Shown here in pieces: positions 37,754 through 45,910 of a stretch of 64,000 nt of DNA. Where the stretch lies: NCBI GenBank assembly GCA_021732605.1, contig JAKFUS010000040.1, positions 17,967-81,966 of the forward strand, in the 5' to 3' direction. The notes below the pieces were generated by a model that saw only the letters and a program-made list of their open reading frames with translations, searched no databases and was not told the DNA's origin. Origin of the DNA: Betaproteobacteria bacterium. Its GTDB lineage: Bacteria; Pseudomonadota; Gammaproteobacteria; Burkholderiales; SG8-41. The first letter of the stretch is position 1. Every line of letters begins with the position of its first letter. Position numbers and translations under genes: made by a program.

Positions 37754-38872
37754 ATGCAAACCAAAATCCCCTGCGTAATCATGCGCGGCGGCACCTCCAG
37801 AGGCCCCTTCCTCTTGCTAGACGACCTACCCGCAGACGCCGCAACCAGAGATGAAGTCCTATTAGCCATCATGGGCTCCCCCCACGAAATCCAAATCGAC
37901 GGCATCGGCGGCTCACACTCAGTAACCAGCAAAGTAGCAATGATCAGCAAATCGAAACGCCCCGGCGCCGACGTCGATTACCTGTTCGCACAAGTGCAGA
38001 TCCACGAAAAGTTCGTCGACACCAAACCCACCTGCGGCAACATGCTGGTCGCCGTCGGCCCCTTTGCCATCGATGCCGGGCTGGTGCCGGCGCAGGACGG
38101 CGAGACTCGCGTGCGCATTTACAGCGTCAACACCGAGGCGCTGATCGAAGCCATCGTGCAGACGCCCGGTCGTGTGGTGCAGTACGAGGGTGATGCATCC
38201 ATTGACGGCGTGCCCGGCACCGCGGCACCCGTCGGCATCAATTTCCAGAAAGCCATCGGCGCGGTGACCGGCAAGATGCTGCCCACCGGCAAGCCGCTGG
38301 ACGTCATTGACGGCATCGAGGTGAGCTGCGTCGACATCGCGATGCCGCTGGTGATGATGCGTGCCGCCGACCTGGGCAAGACCGGTTATGAAACTGCGCT
38401 TGAACTCGATAAGGACCGCGCGCTGATGGAACGCATGGAAGCCATCCGCCGCAAGGCCGGCGTGCTGATGGGCATGGGTGATGTGTCGAAAAACGTGGTG
38501 CCGAAAATCGCCCTGCTCGCCAAGCCGCGCCAGGGCGGCACCATCAGCTCGCGTTATTTTGTGCCGGAGACCTGCCACAAATCGCATCCGGTCACCGGCA
38601 CGGTGTGCATCAGCGCGGCCTGTGCGATCCCCGGCACGCTGGCGGCGCAGATCGCGCCGCTGAAACCGGCACCACAGGGCATGGTCAAAATCGAACATCC
38701 GTCGGGGCTGATTCTGATCGACCTTGATGCGGATTTCAGCAACGGCAAACAGGAACTGCGGCGTGCGGCGCTGGTGCGTACTGCGCGGCGGATTTTTGAA
38801 GGCCTGGTGAATGTGCCTGCGAAGATTTGGGCGGGCAAGGCTGCTGCCAAGCGTGCATCGGTTGCGGCTTGA
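37754..38872 (+). CDS. PrpF-family isomerase, perhaps 4-oxalomesaconate tautomerase
   Basis: A 372-residue protein of the PrpF/DapF-like fold. From ATG 37754 it starts MQTKIPCVIMRGGTSRGPFLLLDDLP, the family hallmark, with IDGIGGSHSVTSKVAMI and DTKPTCGNMLVAVGPFAIDAG containing the conserved cysteine C96 region. Members act on unsaturated tricarboxylates: PrpF isomerises 2-methylaconitate and GalD tautomerises 4-oxalomesaconate in gallate degradation. Without prpC/acnD or gal neighbours here the substrate cannot be decided. The upstream frame to 37625 is repeat-derived and rejected. Confidence 0.82.
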   Translation: MQTKIPCVIMRGGTSRGPFLLLDDLPADAATRDEVLLAIMGSPHEIQIDGIGGSHSVTSKVAMISKSKRPGADVDYLFAQVQIHEKFVDTKPTCGNMLVAVGPFAIDAGLVPAQDGETRVRIYSVNTEALIEAIVQTPGRVVQYEGDASIDGVPGTAAPVGINFQKAIGAVTGKMLPTGKPLDVIDGIEVSCVDIAMPLVMMRAADLGKTGYETALELDKDRALMERMEAIRRKAGVLMGMGDVSKNVVPKIALLAKPRQGGTISSRYFVPETCHKSHPVTGTVCISAACAIPGTLAAQIAPLKPAPQGMVKIEHPSGLILIDLDADFSNGKQELRRAALVRTARRIFEGLVNVPAKIWAGKAAAKRASVAA

Positions 38873-38895
38873 GTTGATGGCCAACTGTTTTTGCA

Positions 38896-38986
38896 ACCAC
38901 CCCCACCCTAGCCCTCCCCCTGATGGGGAGGGGATTCCAAGGAACTCCTTCCCCTTCAGGGGGAAGGTTGGGATGGGGGTGGTTTT
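38896..38986. repeat. Dispersed palindromic repeat, copy 2 (CCACCCCCATCC family)
   Basis: Opens with CCACCCCCACCCTAG and closes with TGGGATGGGGGTGG; inside are CCCTCCCC-CTGAT-GGGGAGGGG and CCTTCCCC-TTCAG-GGGGAAGG. It matches copy 1 at 728-839 in ends and internal hairpins and again lies in an intergenic gap, before hpnE. Confidence 0.8.
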
Positions 38987-39007
38987 CCTCATGCATCCTA
39001 CGACTGC

Positions 39008-40285
39008 ATGACCGTCGCCATCATCGGCGGTGGCTACGCCGGCATGGCTGCGGCGGTGGAACTGGCTGCGCGCGACATTCCAGTCACCGTGTTTGAAGCG
39101 GCCCCCAGCCTCGGTGGTCGCGCGCGCCGCGTCACCATCAACGACAACGCGCTCGACAACGGCCTGCATATCCTCATCGGCGCGTATTCCGAAACGCTGC
39201 GCCTGATTGAGAAAGTCGCACCCGCGCGTGAACATTTTTTACGGCTGCCGCTGACGCTGAACATACACAAGCGCTTCAGTTTGCGTGCGCCGAAACTGCC
39301 CGCGCCGCTGCATGTGGCCTGGGCACTGCTAACGGCGCAAGGTTTAAGCACCGTTGATAAACGCGCCGCAGCGCATTTTATGCAGGCGATGAAAAAACGC
39401 AGTTACCACCTTGAGCATGACTGCACGGTTGCCGCACTGCTCACAGAAAACTCTCAAGCACTTGATTTAATTGATTATTTATGGGCGCCGCTGTGTATCG
39501 CTGCGTTGAATACCCCCATACAGCGCGCTTCGGCAAAGGTTTTTCTCAATGTATTGCGTGACAGTCTGGGCGCGGGCCGCGCCGCGAGCGACCTGCTATT
39601 GGCACGGATGGACCTCACTGCGCTGTTTCCGAAACCAGCCGCGGATTATGTGCGGGCACGCGGCGGAGTGGTCGAAGCCGGCGCCACGGTTGAGCGCGTA
39701 ACGCCGGACAGCAATGGATTCAGTCTGCAAGTCCAGGGCCATCAGCGGCGCTTTGATCAGGTCGTTTGCGCCGTAGCACCCCATCGCGCCGCTGACCTGC
39801 TGGCGGATATCCCTGCACTTGCACCGGCGCGCCAGCAGATTGAAGCTCTGCAATACGAGCCCATACATTCCATCTGGCTGCAGTTTGACGGCCGTATAAA
39901 CCTTCCATCACCGATGATCGGCCTCGCCGACAGCCCCGCGCAGTGGCTGTTCGACCGCGAGGCGATCTGTGGTCAGCGCGGGCTGATTGGCGCGGTGATC
40001 AGCGCCTCCGAAGAACATGTCGGTGAAGCACAGGATGCGCTGGCGCAGCGTGTGGCCACCGACATCGCCAACAATTTCGGGCCGCTGCCGCCGCTCAAGT
40101 GGCACCGGGTCATCGCCGAAAAACGCGCGACCTTCAGTTGCACGCCAAACCTGGCCCGCCCTGCAGCCGTGACCGCCTGCAAAAACTTTTACCTCGCTGG
40201 CGATTACACCGCCGGCGACTATCCAGCCACCATTGAGGCCGCGGTGCGCAGTGGTCTGGCCTGCGTCGCAGCCATTAGCGCCTGA
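39008..40285 (+). CDS. hpnE: Hydroxysqualene dehydroxylase HpnE
   Basis: FAD-dependent enzyme that reduces hydroxysqualene to squalene, third step of the HpnCDE route. The 425-residue protein has the amine-oxidase FAD signature VAIIGGGYAGMAAAVELAAR and the ExxxxxGGRAR continuation (EAAPSLGGRARR), with the C-terminal FAD strand NFYLAGDYTAGDYPATIEAAV. HpnE is usually next to hpnC and hpnD; here they are 13 kb away. Its start ATG lies 22 bases after a dispersed repeat, and a candidate promoter for the next gene lies across its stop. Confidence 0.88.
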   Translation: MTVAIIGGGYAGMAAAVELAARDIPVTVFEAAPSLGGRARRVTINDNALDNGLHILIGAYSETLRLIEKVAPAREHFLRLPLTLNIHKRFSLRAPKLPAPLHVAWALLTAQGLSTVDKRAAAHFMQAMKKRSYHLEHDCTVAALLTENSQALDLIDYLWAPLCIAALNTPIQRASAKVFLNVLRDSLGAGRAASDLLLARMDLTALFPKPAADYVRARGGVVEAGATVERVTPDSNGFSLQVQGHQRRFDQVVCAVAPHRAADLLADIPALAPARQQIEALQYEPIHSIWLQFDGRINLPSPMIGLADSPAQWLFDREAICGQRGLIGAVISASEEHVGEAQDALAQRVATDIANNFGPLPPLKWHRVIAEKRATFSCTPNLARPAAVTACKNFYLAGDYTAGDYPATIEAAVRSGLACVAAISA

Positions 40286-40310
40286 CCGCTGCGCGCACGG
40301 GCGCTATAAT
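40282..40310 (+). promoter_or_regulatory. Candidate sigma-70 promoter of the ETF-QO gene
   Basis: CTGACC (40282-40287) and a perfect TATAAT (40305-40310) are separated by 17 bases. It would start transcription near 40317, 26 bases before GTG 40343. The -35 box matches only four of six bases. Confidence 0.55.
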
Positions 40311-40342
40311 TTGCGACAAAACCTGAGCCTGGAGTAGATACA

Positions 40343-41989
40343 GTGTCTGAACGCGAAGCCATGGAGTACGACGTCGTCATCGTCGGCGCAGGTCCCGCCG
40401 GTCTCGGCGCAGCGATCCGCCTGAAACAGCTGGCAGCGGAAAAAAGTCATGAAGTCAGCCTCTGCGTGCTGGAAAAAGGTTCCGAGGTCGGCGCGCACAT
40501 CCTGTCCGGCGCGGTGATGGATCCGCGCGCGCTGAATGAGCTGATTCCGGACTGGAAAGAAAAAGACGCGCCGCTGAACGCGCCCGTCACCGAAGACCGT
40601 TTCATGTTCCTCACCGAAAGCGGATCGTTTCAGGTGCCGAGCGCACTGCTGCCGGGCTGCTTCCAGAACCACGGCAATTACGTGGTCAGCCTCGCCAACG
40701 TCACCCGCTGGCTGGGACAGCAGGCCGAAGCACTGGGTGTGGAGATATTCCCCGGCTTCGCCGCCGCGGAAGTGCTGTTCGACGATGCGGGTCGAGTCAA
40801 AGGGGTCGCCACCGGCGACATGGGCATCGGTCGTGACGGCAAACCCACTGACGCTCACCAACCCGGCATGGAACTGCACGCTAAATACACCTTTTTTGCC
40901 GAAGGCTGCCGCGGTCACCTCGGCAAACAATTGCAGGAAAAATTCCAGCTTCGCGACGGTGCCGATCCACAGGTCTACGGTATCGGTTTGAAGGAACTGT
41001 GGGAAATCACACCGGAAAAACACCAGTCCGGCCTGGTCATCCACACCGCCGGTTGGCCGCTGCAAAGCGACACTTACGGTGGTTCATTCTGCTATCACCT
41101 CGAAGACAACCTGGTCGCCATCGGTTTTGTCGTCGGCTTGGGTTACACCAATCCCTACCTGAATCCGTACGAAGAATTCCAGCGTTACAAAACCCATCCG
41201 GCGATCAGGACTTTCCTTGAAGGCGGCAAACGCATTGCCTATGGCGCGCGGGCGATTTCCGCCGGCGGCCTGCAGTCACTGCCAAAACTGGTCTTCCCCG
41301 GCGGCTGCCTGATCGGCGACGACGCGGGCTTTCTCAATGCCTCACGCATCAAGGGCAGCCACGCCGCGATCAAGTCCGGCATGCTGGCGGCGGAAGCAGC
41401 GTTTGATGTGCTGCAAGCCGGCACCACAACCGAACTCGACGCCTACCCCGCAGCCTTCAAGTCGAGCTGGCTGCACGAAGAGCTGCACAAGGCGCGCAAC
41501 TTCAAGCCGTGGATGAGCAAAGGCCTCTATACCGGCACGCTGATGGTCGGCATCGACCAGGTGCTGTTCCGTGGCAAGGCACCCTGGACGCTGCACCACA
41601 ATCACGCTGACCACGAAACCCTGCAGCGCAAAACTGAATGCACGCCCATCGATTATCCGAAACCCGATGGGGTGATTACTTTTGACCGCATGTCTTCGGT
41701 ATTCATCTCCAATACCAACCACAACGAAGACCAGCCAGTGCACCTCACGCTGCGCAACGCTTCGGTGCCGGTCAATGTCAACCTCGAGCTCTATGACGCG
41801 CCCGAGCAGCGCTATTGTCCGGCAGGCGTCTACGAAATCGTGCGTGATGACAGCGGGGCTAATCCCCGCCTGCAGATCAATGCGCAGAACTGCGTGCACT
41901 GCAAAACCTGCGACATCAAGGATCCGACGCAAAACATTGTCTGGGTGACCCCGGAAGGCGGCGGCGGACCGAATTACCCGAACATGTAA
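40343..41989 (+). CDS. Electron transfer flavoprotein-ubiquinone oxidoreductase
   Basis: Membrane-associated FAD/iron-sulfur enzyme that moves electrons from acyl-CoA dehydrogenases, via ETF, to ubiquinone. The 548-residue protein shows the FAD signature [18 protein letters not shown] near the N terminus and, at the C terminus, a 4Fe-4S module formed by the cysteines in [10 protein letters not shown], and in [19 protein letters not shown], plus the conserved end [10 protein letters not shown]. It starts at GTG 40343. The fatty-acid oxidation island at 44.6-56.5 kb supplies its likely electron sources; the ETF subunits themselves are not in the window. Confidence 0.95.
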   Translation: MSEREAMEYDVVIVGAGPAGLGAAIRLKQLAAEKSHEVSLCVLEKGSEVGAHILSGAVMDPRALNELIPDWKEKDAPLNAPVTEDRFMFLTESGSFQVPSALLPGCFQNHGNYVVSLANVTRWLGQQAEALGVEIFPGFAAAEVLFDDAGRVKGVATGDMGIGRDGKPTDAHQPGMELHAKYTFFAEGCRGHLGKQLQEKFQLRDGADPQVYGIGLKELWEITPEKHQSGLVIHTAGWPLQSDTYGGSFCYHLEDNLVAIGFVVGLGYTNPYLNPYEEFQRYKTHPAIRTFLEGGKRIAYGARAISAGGLQSLPKLVFPGGCLIGDDAGFLNASRIKGSHAAIKSGMLAAEAAFDVLQAGTTTELDAYPAAFKSSWLHEELHKARNFKPWMSKGLYTGTLMVGIDQVLFRGKAPWTLHHNHADHETLQRKTECTPIDYPKPDGVITFDRMSSVFISNTNHNEDQPVHLTLRNASVPVNVNLELYDAPEQRYCPAGVYEIVRDDSGANPRLQINAQNCVHCKTCDIKDPTQNIVWVTPEGGGGPNYPNM

Positions 41990-42048
41990 CGCTCGCGACA
42001 CGAAAAACTCCGGCCCGGGCACTATAATCAGCGCGCGGCCTAACGTTC

Positions 42049-42888
42049 ATGGCAAAACCACCACAATCACCAGAGCAAACGGACATCACCAATGGGGATG
42101 CCGTTTACCTGCGCGCAATCACCGAGAATATTCTCGGCTGGTCGGATCCCAAGTTCCGTCTGATCAAGGCGCTGGACCAGGACGATTTCCTGTTGTTTGC
42201 CCAGCGCATCCTGTCACTCAAGCCCGGCAATCAGGATCTGCCATTCCTGGAAATCCTGCTGCGCCTGCGCGAAGAGGAGGACAACATGCTCCCGCCAGGC
42301 GGATTTTTTCCGGTTGCAGAGGCGCTGGGCATGCTCGAAGACATCGACCGCTGGGTCGTGCGGCACACGGTGGCCTGGTGCACAGGGTCTACGAGTGAAA
42401 AAAATACGCCGATGTGTTGCATCAACCTGTCCGTGGACGCCCTGATCAATGCAGATTTTTCGGTTTTCGTGAGGGCGCAGTTGAAACAGCATGGCCTGCC
42501 CGGCAGCCGGCTGTGTTTTGAAATCACTGAATCCGACGCCATCGCCCAACCCGAAGCCGTGCGCAAGTTCATTCGCGCGCTGAAACCGCAGGGTTGCCGT
42601 TTCACCCTGGATAATTTCGGCAGCGTCAAAGTTTCATTCGCGCACCTCAAGGATCTGCCCATCGATTACCTGAAAATCGACGGCAGCATTATCCAGAACA
42701 TCATTAGCAGCCCAAGCGACCTGGCCCGCGCACGCGCGATCAGCCTGACTTGCCAGCGCCTGAATGTCAGAGCTATCGCCCAAAGCGTTGAAAGCAAAGC
42801 CGCGTTGACCAAGCTGACTGAAATCGGGTTTGACTATGCCCAGGGATTTGGCATAGCACATCCCGGACCTCTCGCCAAAATGCGCTGA
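42049..42888 (+). CDS. EAL-domain protein with degenerate catalytic site
   Basis: A 279-residue stand-alone EAL fold. Comparing with active c-di-GMP phosphodiesterases: the EAL motif is E68-I69-L70; N126 (CINLS), E158 (FEITE), D188, K209 (LKID), E248 and Q265 are present; but the second aspartate of the DDFG motif is N189 (LDNFG) and the first glutamate of the EGVE loop is Q245 (AQSVE). Both are metal or catalytic ligands, so hydrolysis is unlikely and the protein is better read as a c-di-GMP binder or a structural EAL. No GGDEF, PAS or membrane segment is present. Confidence 0.85.
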   Translation: MAKPPQSPEQTDITNGDAVYLRAITENILGWSDPKFRLIKALDQDDFLLFAQRILSLKPGNQDLPFLEILLRLREEEDNMLPPGGFFPVAEALGMLEDIDRWVVRHTVAWCTGSTSEKNTPMCCINLSVDALINADFSVFVRAQLKQHGLPGSRLCFEITESDAIAQPEAVRKFIRALKPQGCRFTLDNFGSVKVSFAHLKDLPIDYLKIDGSIIQNIISSPSDLARARAISLTCQRLNVRAIAQSVESKAALTKLTEIGFDYAQGFGIAHPGPLAKMR

Positions 42889-42893
42889 GCCGC

Positions 42894-43490
42894 TCAGCCG
42901 CCCAGCAGCCCTTTTTTCAGGTTGCCGTCGGCGGGCTTGTCTCCGAGCCAGATGCGCAGCAGGGCGCGGCTGAAATCATCCCCGGCGATCGTAGTTTTGA
43001 CTTCACCGTTGATGGAGACCCTGGCGCCTGCGCCCGGCACAAAATCGATGACGATCACATCACCGACTTTCGCGATTTTTACGGCGTCGAACACCGCGCG
43101 CAGTTGCTTCACCCGCGCTTCCAGTTTCGGTAATTCCTCCGCGGCATTGTTGTTCTTCAGCCCGTCTTCCAGCGCCTCGACGAACTGATCGGCCGGCAAT
43201 TCGCGCAGCATGTGCAGCGCGATGCGCTTGGCGCCGGCATCATTGATGATGGCACTGGCCGCAGCAGATTTTTTCGCCAGGCTTTTCTCCAGATACAGCG
43301 CGCCGACATACACCCGGAACATCAGGCGTGAACGCAGGCCGGTGCCATTCAACAGCAGTTCCGCGCCACCGTCGGTGATCCGCACGCTGTCCGGCACTTT
43401 GACGCCTTCGAAGTCGACAGCCTTCACGCTCATTGGCAGCAATGCCAAAAGTAATAACATAAGTATTTGTTTTAATTGATATATTTTCAT
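42894..43490 (-). CDS. Exported chalcone-isomerase-like protein
   Basis: A 198-residue protein with a signal peptide (ending near SVKA, residue 24). The core starts VDFEGVKVPDSVRI and has LLLNGTGLRSRLMFRVYVGALYLEKS, the beginning of the bacterial chalcone-isomerase-like fold, then KRIALHMLRELPADQFVEAL and VIDFVPGAGARVSINGEV. Bacterial relatives are periplasmic and have no known reaction. It converges with the EAL gene, five bases apart. Confidence 0.85.
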   Translation of the reverse strand: MKIYQLKQILMLLLLALLPMSVKAVDFEGVKVPDSVRITDGGAELLLNGTGLRSRLMFRVYVGALYLEKSLAKKSAAASAIINDAGAKRIALHMLRELPADQFVEALEDGLKNNNAAEELPKLEARVKQLRAVFDAVKIAKVGDVIVIDFVPGAGARVSINGEVKTTIAGDDFSRALLRIWLGDKPADGNLKKGLLGG

Positions 43491-43514
43491 AATTTCTCCA
43501 TTGCCTAGGTCACC

Positions 43515-44564
43515 TTAATGCTTATGCTGGTGATGAGTATCGGGAAAATGCGGGTGTATGTGGGTCAGCGGCTGGTGCGTGTGTAGATGACGATGGCTGA
43601 TACCGGGCGCCACCGCCATGTCGTGCTCGTGCTGGTGGTGCTCGTCATGTACGTGTTCATGGTCATGCGTCATCGCCTCGTGCGCATGTTCGTGTTCATG
43701 GCGTTCGGTCAGGTGCAGCCAGATGCCCAGCGCCATCAGGCTGCCGGCCATCAGCAGTGGCAGCGTCACGGGTTCGCCCATCAGTAAAGCCAGCAGGGTA
43801 CCGAAAAAAGGCGCAATTGAAAAATAGGCACCGGTACGCGCGGTGCCGAGGTGGCGCAAGCCAATCACGAACAACACCAGGCTCACGCCATAAGCCAGCA
43901 AACCCACGGTCATTGCACCGGCCAGGTTCAGCGGCGCCGGCAGTTGAGCCCCCAGCGCAAAAGCCAGGGTCAGATTGACGGTGCCCGAGACCAGCCCCTT
44001 CACCGATGCAATCCAGGTGGCATCGGCATGCGCAATTTTTCGGGTGAAGTTGTTGTCAATGCCCCAGGCGAGGCAGGCGCCGAGTACCGCCAGCGACGGC
44101 CACAGTCCCGAAAATTCTGCTGAGCCCGGCCAGCTCAACACCATCGCGCCGGCGACGATGGCCGCCATGCCGAGGACAATGCGCCGGTCGCAGTTTTCCC
44201 TGAACACGATCCACGCCAGCAGTGCGGTGAACACGCCTTCGGCATTCAACAGCAGCGAGGCGCCGGAGGCCGGCATGCCGCTGAGGCCAATCATCAGCAG
44301 CACCGGGGCGATGATGCCACCAGCGAAGATGGCGCCCGAGAACCAGGCCACTTCAGACCGGGAAATGTGCACCGCGGGCGCATTGATCAGACGTCGATAC
44401 AACATCAGCCCGACACCCGAACCTATATAAAGCAAACCGGCGAGCAGCCAGGGACTGACCGCATCAAGCAGTAATTTCGCCAGCGGCGTGCCCGCGCCGA
44501 ACAGCAGCGCAGCACCCAGCGCTGCAGCAACGCCCGGCCGCAAAAAGCTTCCACTCCTGTTCAT
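43515..44564 (-). CDS. EamA-family (DMT) transporter with histidine-rich tail
   Basis: From ATG 44564 the protein has 349 residues: about ten membrane helices in two EamA repeats (AAALGAALLFGAGTPLAKLLLDAVSPW, then PSLAVLGACLAWGIDNNFTRK), and a cytoplasmic or periplasmic tail of about 65 residues in which roughly one residue in three is histidine (for example TERHEHEHAHEAM and HPHFPDTHHQHKH). EamA proteins export metabolites; a histidine-rich end suggests metal sensing or binding. The frame is open upstream to 44630 but that would overlap the thiolase stop, so ATG 44564 is used. Confidence 0.82.
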   Translation of the reverse strand: MNRSGSFLRPGVAAALGAALLFGAGTPLAKLLLDAVSPWLLAGLLYIGSGVGLMLYRRLINAPAVHISRSEVAWFSGAIFAGGIIAPVLLMIGLSGMPASGASLLLNAEGVFTALLAWIVFRENCDRRIVLGMAAIVAGAMVLSWPGSAEFSGLWPSLAVLGACLAWGIDNNFTRKIAHADATWIASVKGLVSGTVNLTLAFALGAQLPAPLNLAGAMTVGLLAYGVSLVLFVIGLRHLGTARTGAYFSIAPFFGTLLALLMGEPVTLPLLMAGSLMALGIWLHLTERHEHEHAHEAMTHDHEHVHDEHHQHEHDMAVAPGISHRHLHTHQPLTHIHPHFPDTHHQHKH

Positions 44565-44581
44565 GGTTGGACCAGTGCCGC

Positions 44582-45781
44582 TTAAAGGGCCTCGAACACG
44601 CCCGCAGCGCCCATGCCGGTGCCGATGCACATGGTAACCATGCCGTATTTCTGTTTACGGCGGCGCAGGCCGTGCAGCAGGGTCGCGACACGAATCGCAC
44701 CCGTCGCCCCCAGCGGATGGCCCAGCGCAATCGCGCCGCCCAGCGGGTTGACCTTGGTCACATCCAACTTGAGTTCACGGATCACCGCCAGCGCCTGCGC
44801 GGCAAAGGCCTCATTCAATTCAATCCAGTCCAGCGCATCCTGCGTAAGCCCCGTCTGCTGCATCACTTTGGGGATGGCCTTCACCGGGCCGATGCCCATC
44901 ACATCCGGCGGCACACCCGCCACCGCGTAACCGAGGAAACGGCCCAGCGGCTGCAGGTTGTAGCGTTTCAGCGCAGTTTCACTCATCAACACTACCGCCC
45001 CGGCGCCATCGGACATCTGCGAGCTGTTACCTGCGGTGACGCTACCCTTGGCGGCGAAGGCCGGCTTCAGTTTGGCCAGGCCTTCAGGCGAGGTCTCGCG
45101 GCGCGGACCTTCATCGTCTGTCGCCTGCCGTGTTTTGACCTTGATGTCGCGCGTCACTAGATCAGGCAGGCGTTCAACGATGGCATAGGGACTGGTTTCC
45201 GCCTTGAAATCGCCGCTGTCGATGGCGCGCAATGCACGGCGGTGGCTTTCGGCGGCGAACAGGTCCTGGTCTTCGCGGCTGACTTTCCAGCGCTCAGCGA
45301 CACGCTCGGCAGTAATGCCCATGCCGTAGGCAATGGCAAAGTGTTCATCTTTCTCGAAAATCGCCGGGCTGAAAGTCGGCTTGTTGCCGCCCATCGGCAC
45401 CATGCTCATGCTTTCGGTGCCGGCGGCGATCATCACATCGGCCTCGCCGAGACGGATGCGCGCCGCGGCATCAGCCACCGCCTGCACCCCGGAGGAGCAA
45501 AAACGGTTGATGGTCAGCCCCGGCACGGTATCGGGAAATCCCGCCAGCAACAAACTGATACGAGCGACGTTCATGCCCTGCTCGCCCTCGGGCATCGCGC
45601 AGCCGGTGATCACGTCACCGATTTCATTCAGATCAAGACCGGGACATTGCGCCACTGCGCTTTTCAGCACATGCGCCAGCAGGTCATCGGGCCGGGTGTT
45701 TTTGTACATGCCGCGCGGCGCCTTGCCCACCGCGGAGCGGGTGGCGGCGACGATGTAGGCGTCTTGAACTTGTCGGGTCAT
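44582..45781 (-). CDS. Acetyl-CoA C-acyltransferase (thiolase), FadA type
   Basis: Cleaves 3-ketoacyl-CoA with CoA to give acetyl-CoA, the last step of beta-oxidation. The nucleophile is C95 in NRFCSSGVQ, the second pair of catalytic residues are H in IALGHPLG and C in VTMCIGTG. At 399 residues the length is standard. It lies just downstream of the bifunctional dehydrogenase/hydratase gene on the same strand, separated by a repeat-rich 129-bp gap. Confidence 0.95.
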   Translation of the reverse strand: MTRQVQDAYIVAATRSAVGKAPRGMYKNTRPDDLLAHVLKSAVAQCPGLDLNEIGDVITGCAMPEGEQGMNVARISLLLAGFPDTVPGLTINRFCSSGVQAVADAAARIRLGEADVMIAAGTESMSMVPMGGNKPTFSPAIFEKDEHFAIAYGMGITAERVAERWKVSREDQDLFAAESHRRALRAIDSGDFKAETSPYAIVERLPDLVTRDIKVKTRQATDDEGPRRETSPEGLAKLKPAFAAKGSVTAGNSSQMSDGAGAVVLMSETALKRYNLQPLGRFLGYAVAGVPPDVMGIGPVKAIPKVMQQTGLTQDALDWIELNEAFAAQALAVIRELKLDVTKVNPLGGAIALGHPLGATGAIRVATLLHGLRRRKQKYGMVTMCIGTGMGAAGVFEAL

Positions 45782-45802
45782 TTGTTACCCCTTCTTTAAT
45801 GC

Positions 45803-45909
45803 GGTAATTGGTGACTAGTTGGTGACTGGTGATTGGTAACTGGTAATTGGAAAACACCCCGCCACTCGCCACTGACCAATCACCAGTCACCAGTTACCAG
45901 TTACCAATC
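45803..45909. repeat. Large imperfect inverted repeat of GGTGACTGGT words
   Basis: The left arm (45804-45850) is built from GGTAATTGGTGACTAG and GGTGACTGGTGATTGG words, the right arm (45872-45909) from their complements CCAATCACCAGTCACCAG and TTACCAGTTACC. The arms can form a long hairpin in the transcript between the two beta-oxidation genes. The same words, in one orientation, recur at 50441-50482. Confidence 0.8.
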
Positions 45910-45910
45910 C

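Noticed and set aside
38736..38996. Minus-strand frame with LPPEGEG and RGRARVGV words
   Set aside because: These words come from translating the dispersed palindromic repeat and the frame overlaps the PrpF-family gene.
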